From positions 21,950,501 through 22,014,500 of the forward strand of contig OX419761.1 in the NCBI GenBank assembly GCA_948567375.1: 64,000 nt of DNA, given 5' to 3'. The DNA comes from Lunularia cruciata. Lineage: Eukaryota > Streptophyta > Marchantiopsida > Lunulariales > Lunulariaceae. Below are positions 1 to 10,073 of this stretch, one piece after another (positions within the stretch are counted from its first letter, which is position 1; each line of letters opens with the position of its first letter). The notes under the pieces were generated by a model. It saw nothing but the letters and a program-made list of their open reading frames with translations, was not told the origin of the DNA and did no database searches. The position numbers were made by a program, and so were the translations under genes.

Positions 1-85
1 TTTGACCAATTCTGACTCGTATCTCTGCGGAAACAAACTTTACTTACCCAATTACCGCAAAAGTGATATTTGCCGGGTTGTCACA
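1..85 (+). repeat. Element A 5' LTR, last 85 bp
   Basis: These bases repeat almost exactly at 17761-17845 (I see two substitutions). The repeat ends in TTGTCACA in both places, and a primer-binding site follows it here. It is therefore the U5 end of the 5' LTR of a large LTR retrotransposon whose 3' LTR is 14083-17845. The rest of this LTR lies left of the window. Confidence 0.9.
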
Positions 86-92
86 TGATTTT

Positions 93-111
93 TGGTGCCG
101 CTGCTTGGGAT
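93..111 (+). other. Primer-binding site of element A
   Basis: Seven bases after the LTR end lies TGGTGCCGCTGCTTGGGAT. It matches the complement of the 3' end of plant tRNA-Asp (known plant gypsy form TGGCGCCGTTGCCGGGGAT) at 15 of 19 positions. The tRNA assignment rests on that remembered consensus. Confidence 0.7.
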
Positions 112-176
112 ACAAATCTCGGAAGTGGAAAAAAAATACAAAGCCAAATTGGAAACTAGGTATCAATGCAATATGA

Positions 177-2270
177 ATGTCTGCATTGAAAGAACAACGG
201 GAAGAGAGAGCTCAAAGACGAGCACTTCAGCGTGAAGAAGACGAACGTCTGAACGTCCCATCCATCGTTGACAAGACTGAACAAGAGGTGTTGGATTTTC
301 AACTCCTTCACGAAGTGCAAGAAGCCCTACGAGAACTTGACCACAAGAAACACGAAGGCGGTTGGCAAGGCTACTTTGCATCTCCTTCTTCTTCCAAGAA
401 GAAGAAAGAATCGAGTGGGCAAACATATGCATTGCGGCCTAGTACACCAACTTCCCCTGGAGCTGTAAAGGAAGTTGTTTCCTTGAAGACCTTTGTTCGA
501 GCAAAGACAGCACGAACACTTACTGAAGACGAGTGTCAATATCTTCTACGAACGATTCCTCAGTTGTCCCAAAGGAATTTTGAAGAACCCATCGAAGGTG
601 TTGATCCTAAATCTTCCACTCGGGTTGAAGTTGACACCCTCACAACAGAAATTATTGAAGAAGACCCTACTTTGAATTTGACGAATTGGAATCCCTGGGC
701 TGACAATACGGCGTCAATTCCAGCCAATCCTTCCGTTCCGTCAAGTTCCACATTACCTCAGCCGATCCCAGTGCATCGAACGATGACTTTGCTCCCTGTC
801 ACCCGACACGCCTATCAGAAGTATAAGGGGACATAACAAGATGAAGATCCCGATGAATTCATTGAAGAATTCAAAGTCATCTCCTTTGCTAACAAGGAGC
901 ATGACTCGGCGGATAGACTGAGAATTTTCCCAAGTCTGCTTTGCAAGAAAGCTCGGAGCTGGTACACCCATGTGACTCAGAAGGGGTTTGTACCATTGGA
1001 CTGGGCGGACTTGAGAAACAACTTCCTGGAACGATTCCGGGAGGTTGACTACGATACGAGTGTCTTTGTAGCACTCAACGATTTAGACCGGGGCAAGAAG
1101 GAGAAGTTGAGAGACTACTCTGAGCGGTTCATGGCATTACTGAACGAGTTCCCAAGCAATCGGGGGTGGTGGGATACTCTGATGCCCAAGCCATTACCTG
1201 GTTCCTCGGGAGCCTTTCACCAGAGATATGAATATTTGCCAGGGAGAGGAACGTAACTTCCCTGGACAAAGTACTCAAACATGTCGCTCGTTATGAAGCG
1301 GCCCACTCTCACTCTGCCGGTAATTGGAGAAATCGGGAGAAGAAGGGCAAGAAGCCCAAAAGGAGAGCTTCGCACAGCACCTCTCCTTCTTCGGACGAAT
1401 CCTCTACGTCTTCGAGCTCTTCTTTGGAATCCGAAGAAGAATCAAAGCCAAGACGAGTCAGAAGATGTGGAGGCAAGAAACCAGTGACTCCTCCAACCAA
1501 GAGTGTACATAAGGCGGATACTAAGTTGGATGCCCTCATCAAGGAGTTTTTGGATTTCAAGATCCAGATGATTGGGGCTAAGGACCAAAGAAAGGCCCCA
1601 GCATTTGGATGATCTAATGTGTGGTGCACCGCATGTGGCAAATCCAGCCACGCCAACATAGAATGCAATACTCGTAATGCATTCCCGGTGCAGCAAATTG
1701 ATTGGGTTCCGGGATGGAACCAAGACGAGGACAAAGAGGCGGTGTACCAAACTCAGGAGGTACAGCCTCAACCGAGCACATTGTATCAAGGTCCGAGGTT
1801 TGGACCCAGGGAGTATAACCCCAATGCTCCTCCATGAAGACCACCGATGAGCAACCAAAATTGCCCTCAGAATGTTGCACCCGGAGCTTGTTATAATTGT
1901 GGCTCGATGGGACATTGGTCTCCAAATTGTCCCGAGCCAAGAAGGCAAATTGGGTATGTTCCCCTGTGTGGAAATTGTACAGGATTGGGGCATACGGGCA
2001 ACCAATGCCCTCACCCACCAAACCCGAAGCCGCCGGTAAAATATGTACAGACCCTGTTGAGCGTGCAACACTTCAGCTGAAGGGGGATACGAATGTAAAT
2101 TGTATTACGCTTGAGGAAGAAAGACCTCAAGAAGGGAGTCCAGCCACAGAAGAAGAATAGCCAGACCTTGAAGTTTTGAAAGTTGAGACACGCTCCAGCA
2201 AGAAGAAGCGTGATTCCAAAGAACTGAGTACGACCTTGTCGTCTTCCCAAAAGGCGAAGAGACAGCGCCC
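177..2270 (+). pseudogene. Element A gag (capsid and nucleocapsid), disrupted
   Basis: This is the Gag half of element A. A retrotransposon-gag-like domain is readable from about 837 to 1200 (FIEEFKVISFANKEHDSADR, ARSWY, DLRNNFLERFREVDY), followed by a basic/serine-rich linker. Three nucleocapsid zinc knuckles of the form CX2CX4HX4C follow at about 1624-1665, 1887-1930 and 1969-2012. The reading frame is broken by TAA at 834-836, a frameshift near 1240-1260, TGA at 1610-1612 and 1835-1837, another frameshift near 2045 and TAG at 2158-2160. At 2270 the frame runs into inserted element B and resumes in frame at 10078 when B and a 4-bp duplication are subtracted. Three zinc knuckles are more than the one or two usual in plant Gag. 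The product is not functional as read. Confidence 0.85.
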
Positions 2271-2949
2271 TGTAACACCCATTTGTGCATGTGTGTGGTA
2301 TTGTGATATTTAGCTTGGTATTACAAGTACTTAAGAGATATTATTTATATAGAGATAAAGGATGGTTCTATATTAGTCATGGTTAGCTAAAGTTAGTCAT
2401 AGCTAAGATAGATGGGACCTTACTTTAGAGGAAGTAGAAAAGATGAGCACCACTATTTTGGATTTTAGTGTGTTGACTTGGTATTATTCCTAGGGGTTTG
2501 GCTTTGGGGAAAGAGTTGAGAACTCTTGGGCCCGCAAGCCTTTTTGTTTTGGATTCTTCTTTAGTCCAAGGATAGCCCATGTGAAGGAATCCTTGCTTTA
2601 GTGGTTGGGTCAAGATAAGGGGAATATGCCCATGTGTATGGATATTCCTTTCTACTTTTTGACTTTACTTGACTTTTAGTCTAGTAACTTGAGTTACTAC
2701 GGTAATTAGTAACTTTGGTACGTAACTATTTCACAAGTATATAAACAAGGGGTGAGGAGGTACTCATCATCCTTTCATTTGCAACTATCTCTCTCTCATT
2801 GAGTTCTCTAGTGAGCAATGTCTTGAGTCTTGGAGTGTTAGCCTTGGAGGAGTATGATGGAGTTGGGGTTCCTTGCCTTCTTAGTCCATGGTGCGCTACC
2901 ATAATAGCCATCAGAGGTTCATCCTGAGTGAGAGACAGGCCGGCTCACA
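2271..2949 (+). repeat. Element B 5' LTR
   Basis: The LTR begins TGTAACACCC and ends CCGGCTCACA, giving TG...CA ends. It pairs with 9395-10073 at the same length. Related LTRs occur at 24004, 30369, 35460, 39853, 41820 and 42948, so this is the most abundant repeat of the window. Confidence 0.97.
2738..2746 (+). promoter_or_regulatory. Probable TATA box of element B LTR
   Basis: TATATAAAC lies about 200 bp before the LTR end, the expected place for the U3/R boundary. It is conserved in the 3' LTR (9862-9870) and nearly so in diverged copies, for example 30832. Confidence 0.65.
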
Positions 2950-2953
2950 TTTT

Positions 2954-2972
2954 TGGTTCCGTTGCCGGGACC
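2954..2972 (+). other. Primer-binding site of element B
   Basis: TGGTTCCGTTGCCGGGACC starts 5 bp after the LTR. It shares an 11-base core with the plant tRNA-Asp complement but differs at both edges. Families A and B therefore appear to use the same class of primer tRNA. Confidence 0.7.
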
Positions 2973-3785
2973 TCTCTAGAAGGCAAGATAATGTTCCGCG
3001 TCCAATTCTACATTAGGCAGAAGGAGGCTATGAGAGCTCACTTGGAGAGAACATTAGGAGAGGAGAGGGCTGAACTTATGTTAGAGAACCAAGATCCATT
3101 TGTATACCCTGTAGTTCATTATGATGTCTTTGAGGTGATTTTGTACATCTTGTACACATGAGAGGAATTGGAGAGATTGTGTGAGGTGGATTGCAGATTT
3201 TGGGGATTAAGGTGATTTTGGGCAAAATCTCAAGTTTGAGATCTGGACTTGAGATTTCTACACATGATAGCTTGGGTTATCTTCCAGTTAGCACACTTGA
3301 AATTATTGAGAGAGCTTCTATGCGCACTGGGCTAGAACTTTTGAAAGTTGATAGGGTAAAGTGCTCCCGCAACTGCATGCTCTCTGGAAAATTGTACAGA
3401 GTCTGCCATTTCTTCAATTTTTAGTGAATTGTCCTGAAAATTTTTAAGAAAATTCAGTGCATTGTATCCTACCTGGTGCCACAAAAATTAGAGAGAGATC
3501 ATTTTTGCGCAGTGCGTTATGAGTTTTTGAAGTGAGGGGGGTGGTTTTCAGACCAAATCTGAAATATGGGTGCTGAATAGAAAGGTGTCTAGGCCAAATG
3601 GCTTGATGAAAAGATCTAAAATTTTGCAGGGAGGGACACCCTAGAGTTGTGATCAAGTGTGGAAAATTTCAGAGGACTGTGACATATTCGTTGGGAGATT
3701 TGAGTGACATTGTGAGGAAGGGTCAATTCTGCAGAGTGGAGATCTCATGCATGAGAAGTTTGAGATCAACAAAAAGCATGTTTGA

Positions 3786-4283
3786 GTGTTTAGATTCATC
3801 TTTGGGAACATGGAGGGTCATCAAGAGTGGAAATTGAGATTATGCAAGGTTCCCCAAGGGTTTGAGGTGATTGTAGGGGTGGATTTGAGGAAAAGAGAGT
3901 TTACAATAGAATTTGAAGAGAGTGTTGAGAGGATCCAAAAACCTACACCACTTGGAGGAAAGAGTGAGTCTAAGTGCTTTCTATGTGGAGAGAAGGGACA
4001 TAAGGCAAGTTCATGTCCATTAACCTTTGAGAGCAAGAGATTGAGGGAAAGGAGAGGCTTACTTGACTTGGGTTTGCATGTTGGACCTTCTTCACCAAGA
4101 TTGGGAGGGAGAAGATCTAAGACCAAGGAGTTGTGTGAGGTTTGTGGAGTTGAAGGACTTCCAAAAGGACATGAGTGTAGTGGAGTAAAAGCACTTTTGG
4201 AAACTTTGGTGAAGGATCTTGGAGAGAGTCTTAGTACAGCTACAGAAATACTACCACCTTCATCAGCTAGTTCTCAAGATTAG
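3786..4283 (+). CDS. Zinc-knuckle protein ORF upstream of gag-pol (family B)
   Basis: This 165-codon ORF sits in the leader between the primer-binding site and gag, where most Ty3/gypsy elements have no gene. It has a nucleocapsid-type zinc knuckle CFLCGEKGHKASSC (CX2CX4HX4C) at about residues 62-75, a basic linker, then a second cysteine cluster CEVCGVEGLPKGHEC. Counterparts are recognisable in element C (minus strand, 29958-30251) and D (about 31930-32241), each with the first knuckle or a damaged form. In C the frame continues upstream through SMFEC, whereas in B that upstream part (3649-3837) is in another frame. B may therefore carry a frameshift near 3795, and the true protein may start earlier. 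The function is unknown; nucleic-acid binding is inferred from the knuckles. The start codon is uncertain. Confidence 0.6.
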   Translation: MFRFIFGNMEGHQEWKLRLCKVPQGFEVIVGVDLRKREFTIEFEESVERIQKPTPLGGKSESKCFLCGEKGHKASSCPLTFESKRLRERRGLLDLGLHVGPSSPRLGGRRSKTKELCEVCGVEGLPKGHECSGVKALLETLVKDLGESLSTATEILPPSSASSQD

Positions 4284-4519
4284 TGATGGAGATAATCTTT
4301 CAACTTATGGATAAACTATCCATGAGAGTTAGATTAATATGCACTCTAGGATTTGATGTTGCTATAGAAATCTTGGAGCAACCTGAACCTTTTGTGTTCC
4401 CTAGAGTGGATTATTCTCAGATGGTGTTAGTCATGTATATACTCTATTAGTAATAGAGTGAGAGAAAAGAAAAGAGAAAAAAAAAAATTAAGAGAAAAGA
4501 AAGATAGTGAGGGGTTAAG

Positions 4520-7500
4520 ATGGGGAAACTTCCGGTTTTCTTTGGCAAGGATGGAGAAGATGTGGAGGCCTTTGTGAGAGACTTCAAGAGAGCTTGCATA
4601 GGAAACAATGAGAGGAGGAAGAATGAGTGGGCCTCATTATTACCAGATTTCTTTGAGGATGCAGCACTTACATGGTATGAGTCAGAATACCAAAAGAGAG
4701 AGAGGAGAGAGGGGGAAGAGGAGTCTTGGGAGACTTTGACTTCAGCACTCATTGAGAACTTTCTTCCTGATGAGAGTTATGAGAGATTGATGAGTGAGGT
4801 TACATTTCTCAAGCAAGGAGATGGAGAGAAAGTGAGGGTCTATGTGGAAAGAGTGGAAAAGTTGGAGTCCAGATTTCGCATAGTGTTGAGGAAGGGTGGG
4901 GATGATGTGGAGACTACAATGATTGGCATAGGGGCCATGCTCACCAAGAATTTTGTGGGAGGATTGAGACCACAAATTAGAAGCAAGGTGAGATATGAGA
5001 AACCTTCTTCCAAGGTTGAAGCTATCAAGATCGCAATTCGTATGGAGGAGAGTTTGGAAGGGGATGAGAGTGATTTGGTGGTGAAGGAGGTTGTGCATCC
5101 TCCTCAAGGCTACAAGTATGGTGGAACTTCTGATACTTTGGTGACAAGGGTTGCACCACAAGTAGTAGTTGCTCCAATTCTTGCACCTCCACCAAAAGAT
5201 CCACTCCAAACCATCACAGAACAACTTGCGGATCTCAAGATCAATGTGGTGCAACTATGGGAGAAGAGAGAGGTGGATCAGAATGTAGGGAGAGGACCTA
5301 GGAGTTATGGAAACTATCCATATAGAGGAGGCCAACCAGCCAACAATTTCAATGATAGAAATTGTTTTGGTTGTGGAGGAAGAGGCCATATCCAAAGGAA
5401 TTGCCCAAATTCCACTTACCATGGAGGAAGGGGTTATGAGGGAGCCAATAGAGGGAAAGAGGGAGGTAGTGAAACCCAAGTGGCTCCTAATCCCAACAAA
5501 GGTAAGGGGATAGCATCCATAGATGTGGTTGAGAGCAAGTATGAGAAGGGAGAGTGCTCAAACTCCAAGGGTCTTAATTTGGAGCTTTTGGCACAAGAGA
5601 AGAAGAGAGCTCGTTTTGCAGAGGATGTTCACTCTTCTCAAGGATTTACTTCAAGCAAGGATACTCCTATGTCTACTAGGAGCACTCGCACCTCAACACC
5701 ATCAACAACAAAGACTCCAAGGAAGAAGTTGGGGATGGAGGACTTCTTGATCTCAAAGCAACAATGGAACTACAATGTGTTGGAGGATGTTGGTAGTCAC
5801 AAGGCTAACATCACAGTGGGCCAATTAATTGCTTTGAACCCTACCTTGAGAAAGGAGCTTAGAGGTGGTTTGAGTTCTACAAGGAGCAAAAAGAAGAAGA
5901 AGGCAAAAGTTCCAGTATCAATGGGGGTGGTGGATGCCAAGCCAGCACCATGGGAGGCTTGTGAATATGCCTCCAAGATTGATGTGAGAGTGAATGGTCA
6001 CAACATCAAGGATGCATTGGTTGATGGAGGATCAGCAGTGAATGCCATGTCAGAAAGGTTGATGAAGAAGTTGGGTATGATACCCTCAAGACCTTCAACA
6101 TTTGTGGTGAGCATGGCAAACAAGCAACAAGTTCGACCAGTAGGGGTGATGGATAAGGTGGTAGTTTCAGTTATGGGAGTTCAAAATCTCATGACTTTCC
6201 AAGTCTTGAAGGATTCAAGCTATGACTTACTTCTTGGGAGGCCATGGTTGAGAGCAGCATGCACAACTGATCGATGGCACAAAGGGTACTTGAGGATTGG
6301 GCCATCAAACCATAGAGTCACTGTTCCTGTGACTAACACCACCAACACTTCACATTCAGATACCCCATCTTCTAATTATTGGGAATCAGATTCTGAAGAA
6401 GGAGCTTCAGGTGTGGACACAAGCATGGAAGAGGAGACTTCCACGGAGGAGGATAAATTTGAATCTGATTCAGATGTGTATCCCTTGTGTGCTATGGATT
6501 TTGCACCTAAGCCAGAGGTTTTGAAGGACCCAGATAAATCACCATTGACACTTGAGGAGGTAGAGAGAAGGTTATCTACCCTCAAGTATGGCCCAAATGT
6601 TACCAAGGAGGAGAAGGTGAGATTTGAGGAGATTTTCCGCAAATTCATCCATGTGTTTGCTTTTAGTTACAAGGATTTGAAGGAAGTCACCTTGGAGGAG
6701 CACAAGATAGAGGTGGAGTCACATGCAAGACCAATCCGCCAAAAGCAACGTCGCATTAGCCCACCAATATCTTTGGTTGTGAAGGAGGAGATTGATAAGC
6801 TCAAGGAGGCTGGATTTATCTTTGAGGTGGAGAATTCAGAATGGGTGTCTCCAATTGTCATTGTGAAGAAAAAGAATGGCAAGCTTCGGGTATGTGTGGA
6901 TTACAAGAAGCTTAATGCTATTACCAAGAAGGACTACTACCCATTGCCATTCATTGATGAGATCTTGGAGGAGGTTGCAGGTCATGAGAGGTACAGTTTT
7001 GGAGATGGTTATAGTGGATATAACCAAATCAAGATTGCACCAGAGCATCAACAACTCACCACATTCACCACACCTTGGGGAACTTACGCTTTCAAGGTCA
7101 TGCCTTTTGGGCTTTGCAATGCTCCAACCACATTCCAACGGTTCATGAACAAGGTATTTGAACCTTTCATTGGGAAATTTGTGAGAGATTTCGTTGATGA
7201 CTTTTGTGTCTATGGGAGCAAGGAGGAGCACTTTGAGCACCTAATCAAAGTCTTGCAACGCTTGGATGAGGCAAATGCATCACTCAACCCAGAGAAGTGC
7301 ATTTTTGGATGTGAAGAAGGTCTACTTTTGGGGCACATCATCTCCAAGGATGGAATAGCAGTTGATCCTGAGAAGGTGAGGAAAATCTCAGACCTTCCAT
7401 TCCCTTCAAGCTTGACAAAGTTACGCCAATTCTTGGGAATGGTTGGGTACTATAGGAGGTTCATCTTCTCATTTTCCAACAAGGCTTATGCATTGACCAT

Positions 7501-7729
7501 CTACATGAAGAAGGGTGTAGATTACATGGTGATTTTGGAAGACAAGGAGGCTCTCAAAGCTTTTGAGGAGCTCAAGCAATCCCTTGTTGTAGCTCCAATT
7601 CTTGCTAAACCTGATTGGAGTAAGCCTTTCATCCTCTACACTGATGCTTCTAATGTAGCTATAGGATGCACTCTTAGTCAATTAGACCAAGATGGGCATG
7701 ATCATCCAATAGCTTATGCTAGTAGGTAG
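4520..7729 (+). CDS. Element B Gag-PR-RT-RNase H polyprotein, ends at in-frame TAG
   Basis: This 1069-residue reading frame holds most of Gag-Pol. The Gag domain occupies about residues 5-200 (FVRDFKRAC, LTWYESEYQ, FLPDESYERL). A zinc knuckle CFGCGGRGHIQRNC is at 282-295. The aspartic protease has D502-G-G and the second motif DLLLGRPWL. The reverse transcriptase spans about 750-960, with MPFGLCNAP and catalytic FVDD at 891-894. RNase H starts with YTDAS (D1042). ATG at 4520 follows a purine-rich run and is the first start giving the whole Gag. The frame stops at TAG 7727-7729 inside RNase H, where the related copy F has CAG (38272-38274). The stop is thus a C-to-T change, and integrase continues in the same frame. 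The protein would process and copy the element's RNA in virus-like particles. It is intact up to the stop. Confidence 0.93.
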   Translation: MGKLPVFFGKDGEDVEAFVRDFKRACIGNNERRKNEWASLLPDFFEDAALTWYESEYQKRERREGEEESWETLTSALIENFLPDESYERLMSEVTFLKQGDGEKVRVYVERVEKLESRFRIVLRKGGDDVETTMIGIGAMLTKNFVGGLRPQIRSKVRYEKPSSKVEAIKIAIRMEESLEGDESDLVVKEVVHPPQGYKYGGTSDTLVTRVAPQVVVAPILAPPPKDPLQTITEQLADLKINVVQLWEKREVDQNVGRGPRSYGNYPYRGGQPANNFNDRNCFGCGGRGHIQRNCPNSTYHGGRGYEGANRGKEGGSETQVAPNPNKGKGIASIDVVESKYEKGECSNSKGLNLELLAQEKKRARFAEDVHSSQGFTSSKDTPMSTRSTRTSTPSTTKTPRKKLGMEDFLISKQQWNYNVLEDVGSHKANITVGQLIALNPTLRKELRGGLSSTRSKKKKKAKVPVSMGVVDAKPAPWEACEYASKIDVRVNGHNIKDALVDGGSAVNAMSERLMKKLGMIPSRPSTFVVSMANKQQVRPVGVMDKVVVSVMGVQNLMTFQVLKDSSYDLLLGRPWLRAACTTDRWHKGYLRIGPSNHRVTVPVTNTTNTSHSDTPSSNYWESDSEEGASGVDTSMEEETSTEEDKFESDSDVYPLCAMDFAPKPEVLKDPDKSPLTLEEVERRLSTLKYGPNVTKEEKVRFEEIFRKFIHVFAFSYKDLKEVTLEEHKIEVESHARPIRQKQRRISPPISLVVKEEIDKLKEAGFIFEVENSEWVSPIVIVKKKNGKLRVCVDYKKLNAITKKDYYPLPFIDEILEEVAGHERYSFGDGYSGYNQIKIAPEHQQLTTFTTPWGTYAFKVMPFGLCNAPTTFQRFMNKVFEPFIGKFVRDFVDDFCVYGSKEEHFEHLIKVLQRLDEANASLNPEKCIFGCEEGLLLGHIISKDGIAVDPEKVRKISDLPFPSSLTKLRQFLGMVGYYRRFIFSFSNKAYALTIYMKKGVDYMVILEDKEALKAFEELKQSLVVAPILAKPDWSKPFILYTDASNVAIGCTLSQLDQDGHDHPIAYASR

Positions 7730-9346
7730 ATGGTTTCAGCAGAGAAGAACTACTCTGTCACAGAGAGAGAAGGGTTGGCAGTGATCTTTGGTCTCAAGAA
7801 GTTTAGACACTACTTGATTGGAGGGAAAGCCACAATTGTCATGGATCACAAGGCTTTGAAGTACATCTTCAACAAGCCTAATGTTGAAGGGAGACTAGCA
7901 AGGTGGATGATACTCTTGTCTGAGTATGACTACACAATTGAGGATAGGCCAGGAAAGAAACATGCAAATGCTGATTTGTTATCTAGAGCCTATGATCATG
8001 ATGGAGATGAGCCAGTAGATGATTCCTTCCCAGATGAGGAGCTCATGACAATCTCAGTCACTCAAGAGATTCCAATGGAGTACAAGGAGATTGTGGATTT
8101 TGTGACAAGAGGTAACTATCCAGAAGGGATGCATGCTAGGGAGAGGAAGGCCCTTGCAGCAAGATCTAGACCTTACACAATGGTGGAGGATATTCTTTTT
8201 CACCAAGGAGCAGATGGTCTACTTCGAAGAGCAGTGGGTAAGGAAGAGTCTATCCTACTCATAAAGGAGTTTCATGAAGGTTTAGTATGTGGAGGACACT
8301 TTGCAGGAAAGGTGACTGCTTTCAAGATTCTAGATGCAGGTTACCATTGGAGAGGGATTTTCAAGGATTGTCTTGATTATTGCAAAACTTGTCATGTTTG
8401 TCAAGCTTTTGCTAGAAAGTCTACATCCACTCCACCACTTAGATCAATTCCATTGCTAGGACCTTTTGAGAAGTGGGGAATTGATTTTGTAGGACCTCTC
8501 AATAGAACCCCAAGGAACAATCGGTACATTGTGGTAGTTACTGATTACCTTACCAAGTGGGTTGAGGCTAGACCATTGAGGGACAAGAATGAAGATGAAG
8601 TGGGTAGATTTCTTTATGAACGCATTATCACTAGGTTTGGATGCCCTTTGGAGTTGGTTTCTGATAGAGGAGGAGAGTTTACAGGAAGCATTACTACAGC
8701 CATGCTACGACATTTCTCTATCACACATAGAGTAACTACATCCTATAAGCCAAATTTCAATGGCTTGGCAGAGAGAACCAATCAGACCTTGTGCATGATG
8801 TTGGCCAAAGATGCAGAAATGGAGGGGCCTAAACATCATTGGGACAAGAGGATTCATGCAATTTTGTGGGAGTATAGGACAACCATGAAGACTTCCACTG
8901 GATATTCTCCATTCCAATTGGTGTATGGTATTGAGTCTACCTTACCTATTCACTTTGATCTTCCTACCTTCCAAAGCATTCATAGGAGATTGAAGAAAGC
9001 ACAAGGAAGTGATGCAGGGAAGTCAAGGAAGGATCAACTCATGGAGTTGGAAGAGGCAAGAGCAGTTGCTATGGTTCGAGTGGAGCAAGCCCAAAGGAAA
9101 CAAAAGGAGAGCTATGACAAGAGGTAAGGCAAGAAGAAGGTGGAGCCTTTCAAAGAAGGTGATTGGGTAATGTTGTTTGATTCCATTCGATTCAAGAGAG
9201 TGCAAAAGAAGTTTTTGCCTAAGTACTTTGGACCTTTCATAGTAGAGAAGGTGTGGGGCAATTACACCTATGATCTCAAGGAGTTGGGAGGAAGACACTT
9301 TGATAGGATTAACCATGATAAGTTGAAGATGTACCATAGAAGGTAG
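7730..9346 (+). pseudogene. Element B RNase H end and integrase, split by TAA
   Basis: This continues the gag-pol frame after the TAG. RNase H finishes with DHKALKYIF and HANADLLSR. Integrase then shows an HHCC-type zinc segment ending CKTCHVC, and the catalytic triad: D (8483-8485, GIDFVGPL), D (8663-8665, LVSDRGGEF) and E (8771-8773, GLAERTNQ). The last two are separated by exactly 35 residues, the canonical D,D35E spacing. A second in-frame stop, TAA at 9125-9127, precedes the C-terminal integrase segment, which ends at TAG 9344-9346 (KLKMYHRR). Copies E and F both have CAA there. The C-terminus has no chromodomain. Without readthrough or repair this copy cannot make a full Pol. Confidence 0.9.
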
Positions 9347-9380
9347 AGAGACCTTCACTTTGAGGACAAAGTGAAAACTT

Positions 9381-9394
9381 AGTCCGGGGGTAAA
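9381..9394 (+). other. Likely polypurine tract of element B
   Basis: AGTCCGGGGGTAAA lies directly before the 3' LTR, where plus-strand DNA priming must start. The tract is short. The same position in copy F reads AGTCCGAGGGTAAA, and copy E is like B. Confidence 0.5.
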
Positions 9395-10073
9395 TGTAAC
9401 ACCCATTTGTGCATGTGTGTGGTATTGTGATATTTAGCTTGGTATTACAAGTACTTAAGAGATATTATTTATATAGAGATAAAGGATGGTTCTATATTAG
9501 TCATGGTTAGCTAAAGTTAGTCATAGCTAAGATAGATGGGACCTTACTTTAGAGGAAGTAGAAAAGATGAGCACCACTATTTTGGATTTTAGTGTGTTGA
9601 CTTGGTATTATTCCTAGGTGTTTGGCTTTGGGGAAAGAGTTGAGAACTCTTGGGCCCGCAAGCCTTTTTGTTTTGGATTCTTCTTTAGTCCAAGGATAGC
9701 CCATGTGAAGGAATCCTTGCTTTAGTGGTTGGGTCAAGATAAGGGGAATATGCCCATGTGTATGGATATTCCTTTCTACTTTTTGACTTTACTTGACTTT
9801 TAGTCTAGTAACTTGAGTTACTACGGTAATTAGTAACTTTGGTACGTAACTATTTCACAAGTATATAAACAAGGGGTGAGGAGGTACTCATCATCCTTTC
9901 ATTTGCAACTATCTCTCTCTCATTGAGTTCTCTAGTGAGCAATGTCTTGAGTCTTGGAGTGTTAGCCTTGGAGGAGTATGATGGAGTTGGGGTTCCTTGC
10001 CTTCTTAGTCCATGGTGCGCTACCATAATAGCCATCAGAGGTTCATCCTGAGTGAGAGACAGGCCGGCTCACA
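9395..10073 (+). repeat. Element B 3' LTR
   Basis: Partner of 2271-2949, same length, one visible mismatch (T at 9619). It is followed by GCCC, the same four bases that precede the 5' LTR, and then by resumed element A coding sequence. Confidence 0.97.

Larger units (their letters stand above)
2271..10073 (+). mobile_element. Complete family-B Ty3/gypsy retrotransposon (nested in A)
   Basis: The element has two 679-bp LTRs (2271-2949, 9395-10073) that I read as identical except at 2495 (G) versus 9619 (T). The order is LTR, primer-binding site, zinc-knuckle ORF, gag, protease, reverse transcriptase, RNase H, integrase, purine tract, LTR. There is no chromodomain. It is flanked by GCCC (2267-2270 and 10074-10077). 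Removing the element and one GCCC rejoins element A's open frame, so this is a clean insertion into A. One LTR mismatch implies a very recent insertion. Domain order RT-RH-IN places it in Ty3/gypsy, non-chromovirus. Confidence 0.95.

Noticed and set aside
2425-2613. Minus-strand 62-codon ORF repeated at 9549-9737
   Set aside because: LTR shadow with no domain; broken in other copies.
2726-2911. Minus-strand ORF repeated at 9850-10035 and 30818-31003
   Set aside because: It lies wholly inside family-B LTRs and recurs only because the LTR recurs.
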